A stretch of 64,000 bases of DNA from Xenopus tropicalis. Taxonomy: Eukaryota > Chordata > Amphibia > Anura > Pipidae. Both the position numbers and the translations under genes were made by a program. Below are positions 12,240 through 22,650 of this stretch, one piece after another. Location: the NCBI RefSeq assembly GCF_000004195.4, contig NC_030678.2, positions 155,323,047 to 155,387,046 of the forward strand, read 5' to 3'. The notes beneath the pieces are model-generated. The model made no database searches. It was not told the DNA's origin and worked only from the letters and a program-made list of their open reading frames with translations. How positions within the stretch are numbered: position 1 is the stretch's first letter; every line of letters begins with the position of its first letter.

Positions 12240-12600
12240 GCTTCATTCCTATGGGTTTTTTTAGAAGTGTATTCATCAAAAGGTGAACTCTCACTAGGGT
12301 TGCCACCTCTGCAGGCTTTCTTAGCTGGGCAGGGGGTGGGGTGACGTCATGGGTGGGGAGGGGGAGGCGGGGCATGGGGGCGGGGTTTCACCGATAGCTT
12401 TGTCAATGTTACGGAGTCCTGCCCAGGAGGTTTTTGACCCGGGCAGCCCTTCCGAAAACTGGGCTGCCCCGGTCAAAAACGGACAGGTGGCAACCCTAAC
12501 TCTCACCCATTGATAAAACCCCTAGGAATGAATAGAAAGTAGGTGAATTTTTCTGTGGTAAGCGCTAATCTCACAATTTGATAAATCTGCCCCTAAATGT
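12240..12600. repeat. MITE with ATTTATCAAA-type end, split by the element at 12295-12498
   Basis: The outer sequence reads GAAGTGTATTCATCAAAAGG on the left, then CACAATTTGATAAATCTGCC and CCTAAATG on the right. A related uninterrupted fragment is at 5045-5230 (AGGGGCAGATTTATTAAAAT). Confidence 0.6.
12295..12498. mobile_element. MITE with TAGGGTTGCCACC ends, perfect 8-bp duplication, nested
   Basis: The ends are TAGGGTTGCCACCT and AGGTGGCAACCCTA. ACTCTCAC stands on both sides (12287-12294 and 12499-12506), an 8-bp target duplication typical of hAT elements. It interrupts an older element that resumes as CCATTGATAAAACCCC and ends TTTGATAAATCTGCCCCTA. Confidence 0.88.
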
Positions 12601-13713
12601 TCGCCCCTGTGGGCAAGCATCTTTTGTAAATTGCTTTTTCTGGGTGCCGTTTTGTGTCCAAGTAATTGTTGCCCATTAGTCCCTGTTTCAGGGGGAACGG
12701 GCCTGATTTGGGACCTTGGTCCCTGGGAAAAGTACCCTGATACAGAGTATAGCTATTTGCTCAAGAATATCCCCATTTTTGCCCCATGAGTCTGCTATAG
12801 GGGGACTGATTTGTATTGACAACAGTATAACAGCAGCAGCAATATGAAAGCAGTGGTTACAGCTGACACAAAGTATAACATGCTAACGGAATTTATTTTC
12901 TATTGTTTATTTAATTGAACTTTGTGGTTGTTACCTTAAGTGGGTGTGGTCAAGGGAATGGTCGTCAAAAAGCAGGTGTGGCCTAAATAAAGACTTGTAA
13001 CAAAACGCAAAATGTTTTTCAGCAGAAAATAAAAAGCACACATTTTGATTTACAAAATGCATTTTGAGTTCCAGAATACACTGGATACAAATGGCACTGT
13101 GTGTTAGTGAGTGGTTCCATATCAGTAAGACTTTGAACAGACTTGAGTGAATACAGTAGTACAGACGTTAGTACTAGAATGTACTAAGCTATGCAAAATC
13201 AAATATTCACTGCCTGCCATTCGCCAGTATTGATTGTGTCGTTTACTAGAAAAGAAAGTGTTTCTTTAAATATTTTATTAGATTTCCAATTACTGGGTTT
13301 TTGTGGTTAAGAGAAGAAATAAATAATTTGCTCAGCATCCTCTTAGACTCGACCACGCTGGGTAGCATTCAGTGATTCTTGGCTAAATTAGTTTTTTTTT
13401 TTATATATTTACATTGGGATTACATTTTTCTGTATAATTATCCCCTTCTGTTACCAAACCTATTTACATTGCATATGTTAAAACACTATCAATAATTATA
13501 ATGGTTCTAATTTGATCGCTCTGGCGCTGTGCACAGGGGGGTTTGGACACTGCTGCTTTTTCTTGGAAAAACTAGGCCTAATAAATTAATGCAGGTCAAT
13601 TCCAGTCAACTACAATGGCAAGCCCCATGAGTCACTCCCACTCCTTCATTATCATCAGATGATACAGTATGTCAGTGATTTAAGGGTAAATTGGATCGGT
13701 TCTGTGCCATTTA
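12601..13713. other. Non-coding stretch, nothing recognised
   Basis: Unique-looking AT-rich DNA with no open frame of note. Confidence 0.55.
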
Positions 13714-14037
13714 CAGGTATCTCTTATCTGTAAATCTGTTATCCAGAAAGCTCTGAATTACGGAAAGCCCGTCTCCCATAGACTCCATTTTAATCAAATA
13801 ATTCAGAATTTTAAAACTAATTTCCCCTTTCTCTGTAATAATAAAACAATACCTTGTAATTGATCCCAACTAAGATATAAATAATCATTATTGGATACAA
13901 AACAATCTTGTTGGGTTTAATTAATGTTTTATTGATTTTTTTTAGTAGACTTAAGGTATGGAGATCCAATTATGAAAAGACCCCTTATCCGGAATACCCT
14001 TCATCCCGAGCATTCTGGATAATGGGTCCTATACTTG
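13714..14037 (+). mobile_element. CAGGTATGGG-type MITE, short form with one internal unit
   Basis: It has the same ends (CAGGTATCTCTTATCTG and GGGTCCTATACTTG) as the element at 1997-2773 and the same internal order, but the internal unit is present once. At 324 bp it shows what the element looks like without array expansion. Confidence 0.85.
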
Positions 14038-14299
14038 TACTATCATCCAACTGACAAGCATCTGTAGGTTAAGTACCTATGGGCAGGCAGAAAATGAGTA
14101 TCACAAAAGGGGTTACTGCTTTTTTCATACCACAACCCTAGACACAATAACTAATAAAACATGAAGGGACCTATTGACTAACCCATGAATAGTATTTATT
14201 GAGTCATTCTTATTAAAATGGGTTTTTCCAACTATTTTGCATGTTTTCCATATTAGGATTATTCTTCAAGTTTTATATAGGTTTATAGGCAAATGGCAC

Positions 14300-14394
14300 C
14301 AGTCTTTTCCCCACTGGGCAGGAGGTTTTGTCCCGGGCAGTCCTTCCAAAAACCGGGCTGTCTGGGTCAAAACCGGACAGGTGGCAACCCTAGG
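14300..14394. repeat. Half copy of the TAGGGTTGCCACC MITE
   Basis: GGCAGGAGGTTTTGTCCCGG, then CAAAACCGGACAGGTGGCAA and CCCTAG match the right half of 12295-12498. The left half is absent. Confidence 0.75.
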
Positions 14395-14474
14395 TAAGTG
14401 GCATCATATGCTGGTAGTGGACGTGACTTCACCCACTGCTGGAAGTGACGTTACATGCACTGGCGCCTAGGGTG

Positions 14475-14575
14475 CCACCACAGGGGCTGCTGTAAGATGC
14501 CATAGACAGTCACTATTTATTGGGCCTATGTGTCTGTGTACTTGAAATGCCAGGGCCTATCTTAAATGCCAGTTT
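14475..14575 (+). repeat. Dispersed repeat copy
   Basis: CCACAGGGGCTGCTGTAAGA and CTTGAAATGCCAGGGCCTAT match the family at 3521 and 18470. Confidence 0.65.
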
Positions 14576-14715
14576 GGATCTGCCAGGTGATGATGTGATA
14601 GCAGTTTCTATTAATGCCTATAAGAGGGGCTTGGATGATTTCTTGGACAAGCATAGGCTATTGTGATCTTAAGTTTCACAATAAGTTAGCATAGATATTG
14701 GTATATATAGATATA
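14575..14715 (+). mobile_element. LINE 3' fragment, degenerate
   Basis: AATGCCTATAAGAGGGGCTT and GGATGATTTCTTGGACAAGC correspond to the stretch encoding [11 protein letters not shown] in the LINE at 54036-54860, with many changes. The matching 3' tail (GGGGTTGAACTTGTTGGTCT and AACTATGTAACT) appears at 15495-15580, on the far side of the MITE at 14720-15475, so that MITE probably inserted into this LINE. Confidence 0.6.
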
Positions 14716-14719
14716 CATG

Positions 14720-15475
14720 CATGGGGTCTGTTATTCAGAAACCTCTTTTCAAGAAACCTCATAATTATGGGAACACCATCTCCCATAGACATTTACATTT
14801 TTCAGTTATTTTATTTTTCTCTGTAATAAAAAACATTACCTGTACTTGATCCCAACTAAGATATAATTACCCCTTATTGGGGGCAGAACAGCTCTATTGG
14901 GTTTATTTAATGGTTAAATGATTCCCTTTTCTCTGTAATAATAAAACAGTACCTGTACTTGATCCCAACTAAGATATAATTACCCCTTATTGGGGGCAGA
15001 ACAGCCCTATTGGGTTTATTTAATGGTTAAATGATTCCCTTTTCTCTGTAATAATAAAACAGTACCTGTATTTCATCCCAACTAAGATATAATTACCCCT
15101 TATTGGGGGCAGAACAGCCCTATTGGGTTTATTTAATGGTTAAATGATTCCCTTTTCTCTGTAATAATAAAACAGTACCTGTACTTGATCCCAACTAAGA
15201 TATAATTACCCCTTATTGGGGGCAGAACAGCCCTATTGGGTTTATTTAATGGTTAAATGATTCCCTTTTCTCTGTTATAATAAAACAGTACCTGTACTTG
15301 ATCCCAACTAAGATATAATTAACCCTTAATTAAGGCAAAACAATCCTATTGGGTTTATTTAATGTTTAATTTATTTTTTTGGTAGACTTAAAGTATGGAG
15401 ATCAAAATATCGGAAAGATCCATTATCTGGAAAACCCCAAGTCCCAAGCATTCTGGATAACAAGTCCCATATCTG
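14720..15475 (+). mobile_element. CAGGTATGGG-type MITE with internal 113-bp tandem array
   Basis: The left end is degenerate (GCATGGGGTCTGTTATTC) and the right end is ACAAGTCCCATATCTG. Five internal units start at 14818, 14930, 15043, 15156 and 15269, nearly identical to each other and to the units at 1997-2773. It probably split the LINE fragment whose pieces flank it. Confidence 0.85.
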
Positions 15476-15807
15476 TATACAGTATGTTCATTCGTTTGGG
15501 GTTGAACTTGTTGGTCTTTTTTAACTTGTTGGAACTTGTTGGTCTTTTTTTAGCCAAACATACAGTAACTATGTAACTTGCACCGACTGAGTCCGTGCCC
15601 TTTGTAGTGTAGTACAATTTACCTATTGCACTACTTTCCTGCAGTTCAAGTTAATATCCAGTGGGAAGATTCATGCATTATGGCACTAGTTTATATTTCA
15701 TTTTCTTTCAGAAACACGTCTTTAATTTTTCACATTATTCTTATATATCTTTGGGGCCTCTGTAGGGTTGGCACCTTTCTATTCCATGTGGCAGGTGGTA
15801 ATGTAAC

Positions 15808-15823
15808 GGGGGGGGGGGGGGGG
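15808..15823 (+). repeat. Run of 16 G
   Basis: An uninterrupted G run follows ATGTAAC. Other G-rich runs are at 7171-7188 and 17769-17778. The exact length may reflect sequencing error. Confidence 0.85.
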
Positions 15824-16439
15824 CTAATATCCACTGAGGGTTCTATTGTAACCCCCACTGCCTGTATGTGCTTCTCTTTATGGGATGAAAACCATCACAG
15901 CAGACATTCCATTCAATTTACTGATGTCACGGAAGTAGTGAGAGTGTCACTGTTAAATATAAGTGTGCAGGCGTGGTGTCTCATATTGTTTGTGTACTAA
16001 ACAGTTAACTCTAATGTAACATATAATACGGTAGCAGAGCGCAAGTGATATCTGTCAATGCCGCGTTTCTCTCACATTTTACAACGTGAGACTCAAATTA
16101 AAAAAAAAATATGTTAAATTGCGAAAACCTGTGAAATAAAAATGGTGCACAGAAAGCACGACTTGTTACATGTTAGAAGCCTTGTGGTTCTTGTAAGAAA
16201 GCATCTTGAGGTTGTATCTAAAAGGAATCAATATCCAGCTGATACCTAGGTATTACTATGAAATGAAGTTGCCACGGTGATGATTTTGGACTGCACTTTT
16301 GTGCTCTGGTCATACAGTCCCTCTGGCATTTGATCTGGTGCTGATGTAGCCGGCTGTCTGGAATAGGAATAACAGGGCTGGTTGTCTAATTATGTGTCTC
16401 AAGGTTGTTAAAGGACAACTTAAGCTCCTACAGAGACTG

Positions 16440-16605
16440 GGGCTCATTTCTAAACACTGGACACATTTGCACATGAACCGTAACCCATAGCAACCAATCA
16501 AATGTGTAATTTCATTGTTCAACCTACAGCTGGCTAAAAAAAGCCAGTCACTAATTGGTTGCTATGGATCACTGTCAGTGGGCAAATCTGCCCAGTATTC
16601 AGGGT
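16440..16605. repeat. MITE copy related to 7430-7581, degenerate
   Basis: GGGGCTCATTTCTAAACACT, then ACCAATCAAATGTG and AATTGGTTGCTATGG around the centre, ending TCTGCCCAGTATTC. The ends are worn. Confidence 0.6.
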
Positions 16606-18467
16606 TGAACTGGGCCAATGGGTCACCAGGAAAAAGCTGGTGGGGGTCCACTCCCTGCCTTAAACTTTAAAAAATAAAAAGCAGTGTGAATGGGGGTGGG
16701 GGGGGGGCAATGTACTTCTGTGCATGTGCGCATTGTGTAAGGAACGGGGTGCACAACTGGGGTGGGGCCCTTGGGGTGGCAGCCAGGGTGGGCAGCAGTC
16801 ACCCCAGTCCAACCATGCGAGTGTTTATAAATGAGCTCCACTATCTTTAAAAATGACATACTTTACGGCTGCTGTATTAGTCACGGGGTACAGCAGCCAT
16901 TATATAGGGAAGATAAGTGACTGCAAACTTGGAAGCGCCAGTCAATCAATCAATCCACTTCCTATTGTTGGTGGCAGCCTTGCGGTTACTCAGTGTACAC
17001 TGGTTCATGGGTTAATGGCAGATGGGGCAACAGTTTTTTGCCCCCAAGCTTTTCTTGCTCCACAGAAGGGGCAGGGGAGGTAACAATTCACTAGAAATAA
17101 CCCCTATTCCAAGTCACTGGGTCATAGTAACAGTTGTTTATAATTTCTACAGTAATGATCACTTTGGGTTTATCCTGAGACATCCCCTACAGATGGAGCA
17201 AGCGCACACACACACACAGCTACTCCCTTTTTTTTCTTTTTACATGAATAATATTCACCAGATGCATCAGTAAAGCACACGCATTACACATTACATTTGT
17301 TAAAACAAGATTTTTCTTTTCATTTCCCTTCGGCTCCGAGGCTCAAATCAATAGCAATTTATTTACGGACATGACTAGAGGCTGCGGAGCTGGATGTGAC
17401 CTTTCAAGGGACTTCATAGCCATCCCATGTCTGACTGCTCCAAAGGAAACACTGGGGTGCAATGCATTGGAATCCCACCTTTCTGAATGTAGCTTTGACT
17501 TGTATGTAATATAGCTCATTGTTGTCTCCTATAACTGGAACTCAGACAGGAAGTCCATATTGTGGCACAAAAACAATGCCACTATAAATAGTATATATGA
17601 TGCTGCCATTCTTCATGCACTTCTAATGCAGTCTCCAGCAGTTGAGTATCCTTGGATGCCAGCCCATTTGCGTGTGTTGTGTGTCTTGTGTTTTAGCCAA
17701 AAAAGATGTAGTAAAGTTTGAGAAGGCAGGGCTGGACTGGCTCACTGGGGCATCTGGAGAAAGGTTTGGTGGGGGGGGGTTAGGCGACTGCTGGGGTGGG
17801 GTCACAGGGGGCTGGGGGGATTTTGCCAGTCTTAAAGAGGGTGGTAGACACTTAAGAGTCTGCTTCTATGGTGGGCTCTAGGTTCCCTAGAATAACATTG
17901 TTGATGTCAAACCAACTGAGGATCTGCACTGACTTGCACATTCGTTATCAGCCTAACCTGAACAAAATGAGGCCCTACACAATATTAAAGCATGGTGATT
18001 GGTTACTAATGCAATCATAATTAAAATGTTATGAGCAAAATTTGTTTTCCCCAGAATACCTGCACCTCCGCAATAAAAAATTTTTTAAGGGTTTTTTTCC
18101 CTTGTTCATAGCCCTGAGTGCCATTTGCTTTTTTTGTGGTTGTACTGTTTTTGGAGGGTGCCGATCCCTCCAGCAGTGTGCACCGGGCATATAGGTTTGG
18201 AGCGCTAGGGTGTGCGGATAAGGTCTCTGTGGTTTCCCCAGAATATTGCCATGATGCATAGGAATGAGCAGAGGGTTGCCTAACTCCAAAGGTGATGACC
18301 ATGTGGCAGATAAGTAATAATACTTGGGTTAAAAGTTATATCTATTTACCTGAGGGGTTCTTACTACCTGCTAACGCTTTGTGATGATCCTAAGCTCAGC
18401 TGAGATACAGCACTCTAGGGTGCATTGTTTTTTATTGTATAAATTGGTATATAATCCTTCTAGACCA
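16606..18467. other. Non-coding stretch with short GC-rich repeat pieces
   Basis: G-rich pieces at 16685-16800 (GGGGGTGGGGGGGGGGC) and 17725-17830 (GGGCTGGACTGGCTCACTGG) look like parts of dispersed repeats. The two minus-strand frames at 18021-18302 overlap and are not convincing. Confidence 0.5.
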
Positions 18468-18620
18468 GGCCTGGACTGGCAATCTGTGGGTTCTGGCAGA
18501 TGCCAGAGGGGCTGCTGTAAGATGCCATAGACGGTCACTATTTATTGGGCTGGGGGTGCTGTTGGGCCTCTGTGTACTTGGAATGCCAGGGCCTATTTTG
18601 AAGCCCAGACCAGACCTGTT
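18468..18620 (+). repeat. Dispersed repeat copy
   Basis: GGCCTGGACTGGCAATCTGT, AGATGCCATAGACGGTCACT and GGAATGCCAGGGCCTATTTT form the longest copy of the family here. Confidence 0.7.
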
Positions 18621-19144
18621 CTAGACTGGCTAGGAGAGTGTTTTTATGCAGCAGGTTCTATTCCAACCCTCTCTTGATTTGGGCAATTGGTTTGCCTGAT
18701 TGTTTATCCTCATTTATCTGCTTGTCATAGGCAGAGAGGTGTCTTTCGGGCAAATAAATGATGAGACTTATTATGAGTGTTAAGCAATTACTTATAGTAT
18801 ATTCACATCTCCTAGGAGACCTGGAAACGTTATTGCTCAGATATCTCTTGTTTTTAATGGGAAATCGACTTTCATTGTAATATGCACAGGAAGCCTCTCA
18901 TTTCTGTGAAACCCTAATAAACTGCAATGACCAAATTTGTATTTGTCTTCAGAATTCATTTTAAAAATATTTTACATCCCATTAATAGGTCCCAAATATG
19001 TCAGATAATAGATCCCATGCATATCCTATATAAATATATTTGTATATGTGTATTTATGGTTAAAGGTGGTTAAGTGCCAGGTGTTCAGAGGAAAAGAAGG
19101 AAAAAAGTCCCTGCCCTGTAAAGGTTACAGTCTCAAGGGGTTGT

Positions 19145-19290
19145 TTAATTAAAGGCACTAAATTTGCTCAGGTGAAGTAACCAATAGCAACCAATCAGCA
19201 GGTAGCATTTACTGGTCACTTGTTTAAAAGCAAACATCTAATTGGTTGCTATGGGTTACTGCTCCTTTGCCTTTTATTACATATGGGGGA
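19145..19290. repeat. MITE copy related to 60769-60916
   Basis: TTAAAGGCACTAAATTTGCT, then AGCAACCAATCAGCAGGTAG and CTTTGCCTTTTATTACAT match the better preserved copy at 60769-60916. Confidence 0.65.
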
Positions 19291-21221
19291 AAGGGTTTTA
19301 GAGGGTACTTATCCTAATAGGAGTGCTACTAATAGGAGGGTATTATTTGGTTGGTAGGTCTTACTGACTGTGTCTAGAATATATATACGGTTGCCATCTG
19401 ACTGGTATTGCACTGGCCTAGCTGGTAAATTACCAGTCAAGTCTAAGGCCATAATAAAAATGTACTAGCAATGTAGATGCCAGTAAATTGGTAATACCAC
19501 CCAATTAAGCCCTGATTTTATCTCTCCTTTGTCCAGATCGTCCAGAATCTGCTGCAGGTCCCTCTCCTAAATGTCATCAATCACATGTCCATTTACATCA
19601 TAGTCCCACCTACGTCATTGCCCTTTTACCTACATCACTGGTCCACCCAATGCTCCCTGACCAGTACATTCATTTTTACTTACTTGAATAAGAAAGATGA
19701 TGCAACTTGAGAGTAGAAGAACCTCCACACTTTCTATTTATCTTCTACTACATAGAAATCAGTGATTGCTAAGATGTGGCCCTCCAGCTGCGACCAAAGT
19801 ACAAATCACATTATGTATTCAGGAGGAGGACTGCGGGCCTGGGGCTTTTTTAATATTCCCATAGAAAACATAAGTAGTGAAAGGCACTAGTATATTGGTA
19901 AGAGATGCATGGAATCCATAATGTTTGGTTTACAGACTCCTCTACAAAAGTTTTGGCAAAATTACTTTTAACTCTAAAAATTACTATATCTGTAAAGAAG
20001 TCCTGCTTCCATGATTGATTTCCTGAAAATATCATCAAGTCTTGCTTGGTGGTTCCAAATGCCTGATGTGCTTATCACAAGCAACACTTGGGTTTCACCC
20101 ACTTGTGAAATTACAGTTGAAGTCACAGTTCCTTGTTAGTGGAAGAGTCGGAGTGCACCTATCCCGCTGCTGGAACCCTGAGGCTGCCTCCTGGTCCTGG
20201 GTAGTGATAGTTTCAGGGTTTCCCAGCCTCAGTAGATATAGTTGCACCATTCATCAGAAGAGGCAGGATGGATGCAATAGCAACCATGGGAAGATGCAGA
20301 AGCAGGCTTGGACCTTAGGGAACTGCATCAATATGCACTCTAATTTCTGTCCATTTTAGAGCAGCTGTACATCAATAAGACAAAGTCTGAAATTCGTAAT
20401 AGTAATGCATAAGATCATGAAGTTTTCTCATATGTGTGTGTACTTTACATGGCATGCTGTGTTCTTACAGTATCTATTGCTGCCCTATGACCAGTTACAG
20501 GCCTGACTCTAACCAGTTAATTTACATTACAGAGAGCAGATGAGATAGTTCACTGCTAATCCAGGAATTCAATTACTAGCATTTGTGTAGCTTTAATAAA
20601 CAAACCTTCGCTGTGGGACAAGGCTTACTTGGGTATTTAAGGAAGTAATTTCCTGTGATGTAACGTGTAGAAAAGTGATTTTGTCTTATGCAACCAACTG
20701 GGGGACAATGGCCTTAACATCTGGCTGCAGATGCATTCAGGATAAGATGGAAGAGTTCAGCAGCTTTAATACTATGTAAATGTGTGCCCAGAGCATGGGA
20801 TGCAACAAGGATATATATATATATATATATGGCATGAGTAGAAATCTAAAGGACAGATGGATATATACAGGAATTACAAGTAGAATCCTCCATTGATGGG
20901 ATTAGAACTATCCATGTAAGAAAAAGGGATTCACTGTAGAATTCTGAGATGCAGGATTAAACACCCCCCCCCCACAAAAATTTCATACTTTTTTACATGA
21001 ATCTTCTCTTTGAATGGATCTTATCTGTAGAAGTAATTTTGTGCGTAGATTATTTATGTCCTTGTTTGCTACTGTCTATACGGGTCATTTACTCGCAAGT
21101 GTTTATGTGAGAGCATACTGGGCATAGGGGGCAGCATCAGGTAGTAGAGGATGAAGGCCACAAACAGTGTCTGCCCTATAGCAAGAGGTAAGGACAGGAC
21201 GGGCTCTGACACTTAAAGGAA
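19291..21221. other. Non-coding stretch, nothing recognised
   Basis: A 105-codon frame at 20042-20359 has no known domain. A TA run lies at 20810-20831 and a C run at 20965-20973. Confidence 0.5.
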
Positions 21222-21530
21222 AACTATACGGTGAGGGCAGTGAGGTTGGGGAATGCCCTTCCTAGTGATGCTGTAATGGCAGATTCTGTTATTGCCTATA
21301 AGAGGGGCCTGGATGAGTTCTTGAACAATCAGAATATCCAAGGCTATTGTGATACTAATATCACATTATTTTGTGATACTAATATCACATATTAATGTTT
21401 GTATATATAGTTATGTATGTTTGGTATAGATTGGTAAGTATAGGTTGTGTGTGCTGGGTTTACTTGGAAGGGCTGAACATGATGGACTCTGGTCTTTTTT
21501 CAACCATATGTAACTATACTCCTAAACAGT
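21222..21530 (+). mobile_element. LINE 3' fragment, same family as 54036-54860
   Basis: GTGAGGGCAGTGAGGTTGGG and AGGGGCCTGGATGAGTTCTT match 54580-54680 almost base for base, and the copy ends with a TATGTAACTATACT tail. It is 5'-truncated and has a small internal duplication of TGATACTAATATCACA (about 21350-21390). Confidence 0.8.
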
Positions 21531-21662
21531 GCTGGTCTCTATAAAAATATATTGAATAAAACATTTCAGACGTAAAACCCAGCTTCATCAAAAAACTGTT
21601 TTCTTAAAAATATGCTTTTTTTTTTAGTACCTGTAGTATGTTGCATTGGGTAATCCTAAATA

Positions 21663-21880
21663 CAGTGGAGGAAATAATTATTTGACCCCTCACTGATTTT
21701 GTAAGTTTGTCCAATGACAAAGAAATTAAGTTATTTTTTCGATTTTCCTTTTGATGTGCTATCTGCCACTGTTAAAATAAACCTACCATTGAAATGATAC
21801 TGTTCTGAGACTTTTCATTTCTTTGTCATTGGACAAACTTACAAAATCAGTGAGGGGTCAAATAATTATTTCCTCCACTG
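21663..21880. mobile_element. Tc1-derived palindromic MITE
   Basis: The 218-bp element starts CAGTGGAGGAAATAATTATT and ends with its exact complement AATAATTATTTCCTCCACTG, flanked by TA (21661-21662 and 21881-21882). The arms continue through GACCCCTCACTGATTTTGTA and TTTGTCCAATGACAAAGAAA, about 70 bp each, with a short unique centre. This looks like the two inverted repeats of a Tc1-like element left after loss of its transposase. Confidence 0.88.
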
Positions 21881-22504
21881 TAGAAAATTGCCATTTTAGG
21901 TACTAAGGGCCGTCCCCTGGGATCATATGATTCACAGTACACACAAACAAACCAAGGCACACATACATGCTAGGCCCCATGAGCAGACTTCTGTCTTTTA
22001 CTCCCACACTACTTTCTGTTACAGTCAGAGCTGCATTATTTCCTGTCAGCTGATCTCTGAGGGAGCACCCAGCCCATCACAAAATGGCGTCTCAAGGGAA
22101 AATATCTAAAAATCCAATGTTTACATGTTTATATATATATATATATCCCAGTTTCGTGAGATTCTTTAATAGGCCACTTAATATCATATAAACTATCTGT
22201 TAGTTGAGTAATCATTATGGGCTATTGTTTTTCTCTGTGCTCCATAAACATGCAGAGACCTGCAGTAATGCAGAAAGAAAAGAAAGCAGAGTGCAAAATG
22301 CAAAAATAATGACACGTTGTGGTAAATGACCCCTTATGTATCTAAATATGGTGGATTATGTGAATGATGTGTTCTCCACAAGTTCACTTAAGGGACAAGG
22401 ATAGCCAAATTCATTGGAGGGTGCCAATATGTCAGACACACCCCAATCAATTTAAACCTATTTCTAGACATTTGCAAATAGCATCTATTAATTGAACTGC
22501 TTGT

Positions 22505-22650
22505 CTGAAACCTTAAAAGGGTTGTTCACATTAAGATTACCTTTTAGTATGATATAGTGATATTCTGAGACAATCTGCAATCCATCTTCATTTTTATTTA
22601 TTTGTCGTTTTTTAATTATTGAGCTTCTTTTCAATTTTAACTGAACATAG
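22505..22650 (+). repeat. Fragment of a TTAAAGG-type MITE
   Basis: CTTAAAAGGGTTGTTCACAT, TATTCTGAGACAATCTGCAA and TTTTTAATTATTGAGCTTCT match the outer part of the 5784-6190 family. The rest is missing. Confidence 0.65.

Noticed and set aside
21663..21880. MicroRNA-type hairpin
   Set aside because: The long perfect palindrome is bounded by TA and has Tc1-type ends, so a MITE explains it.
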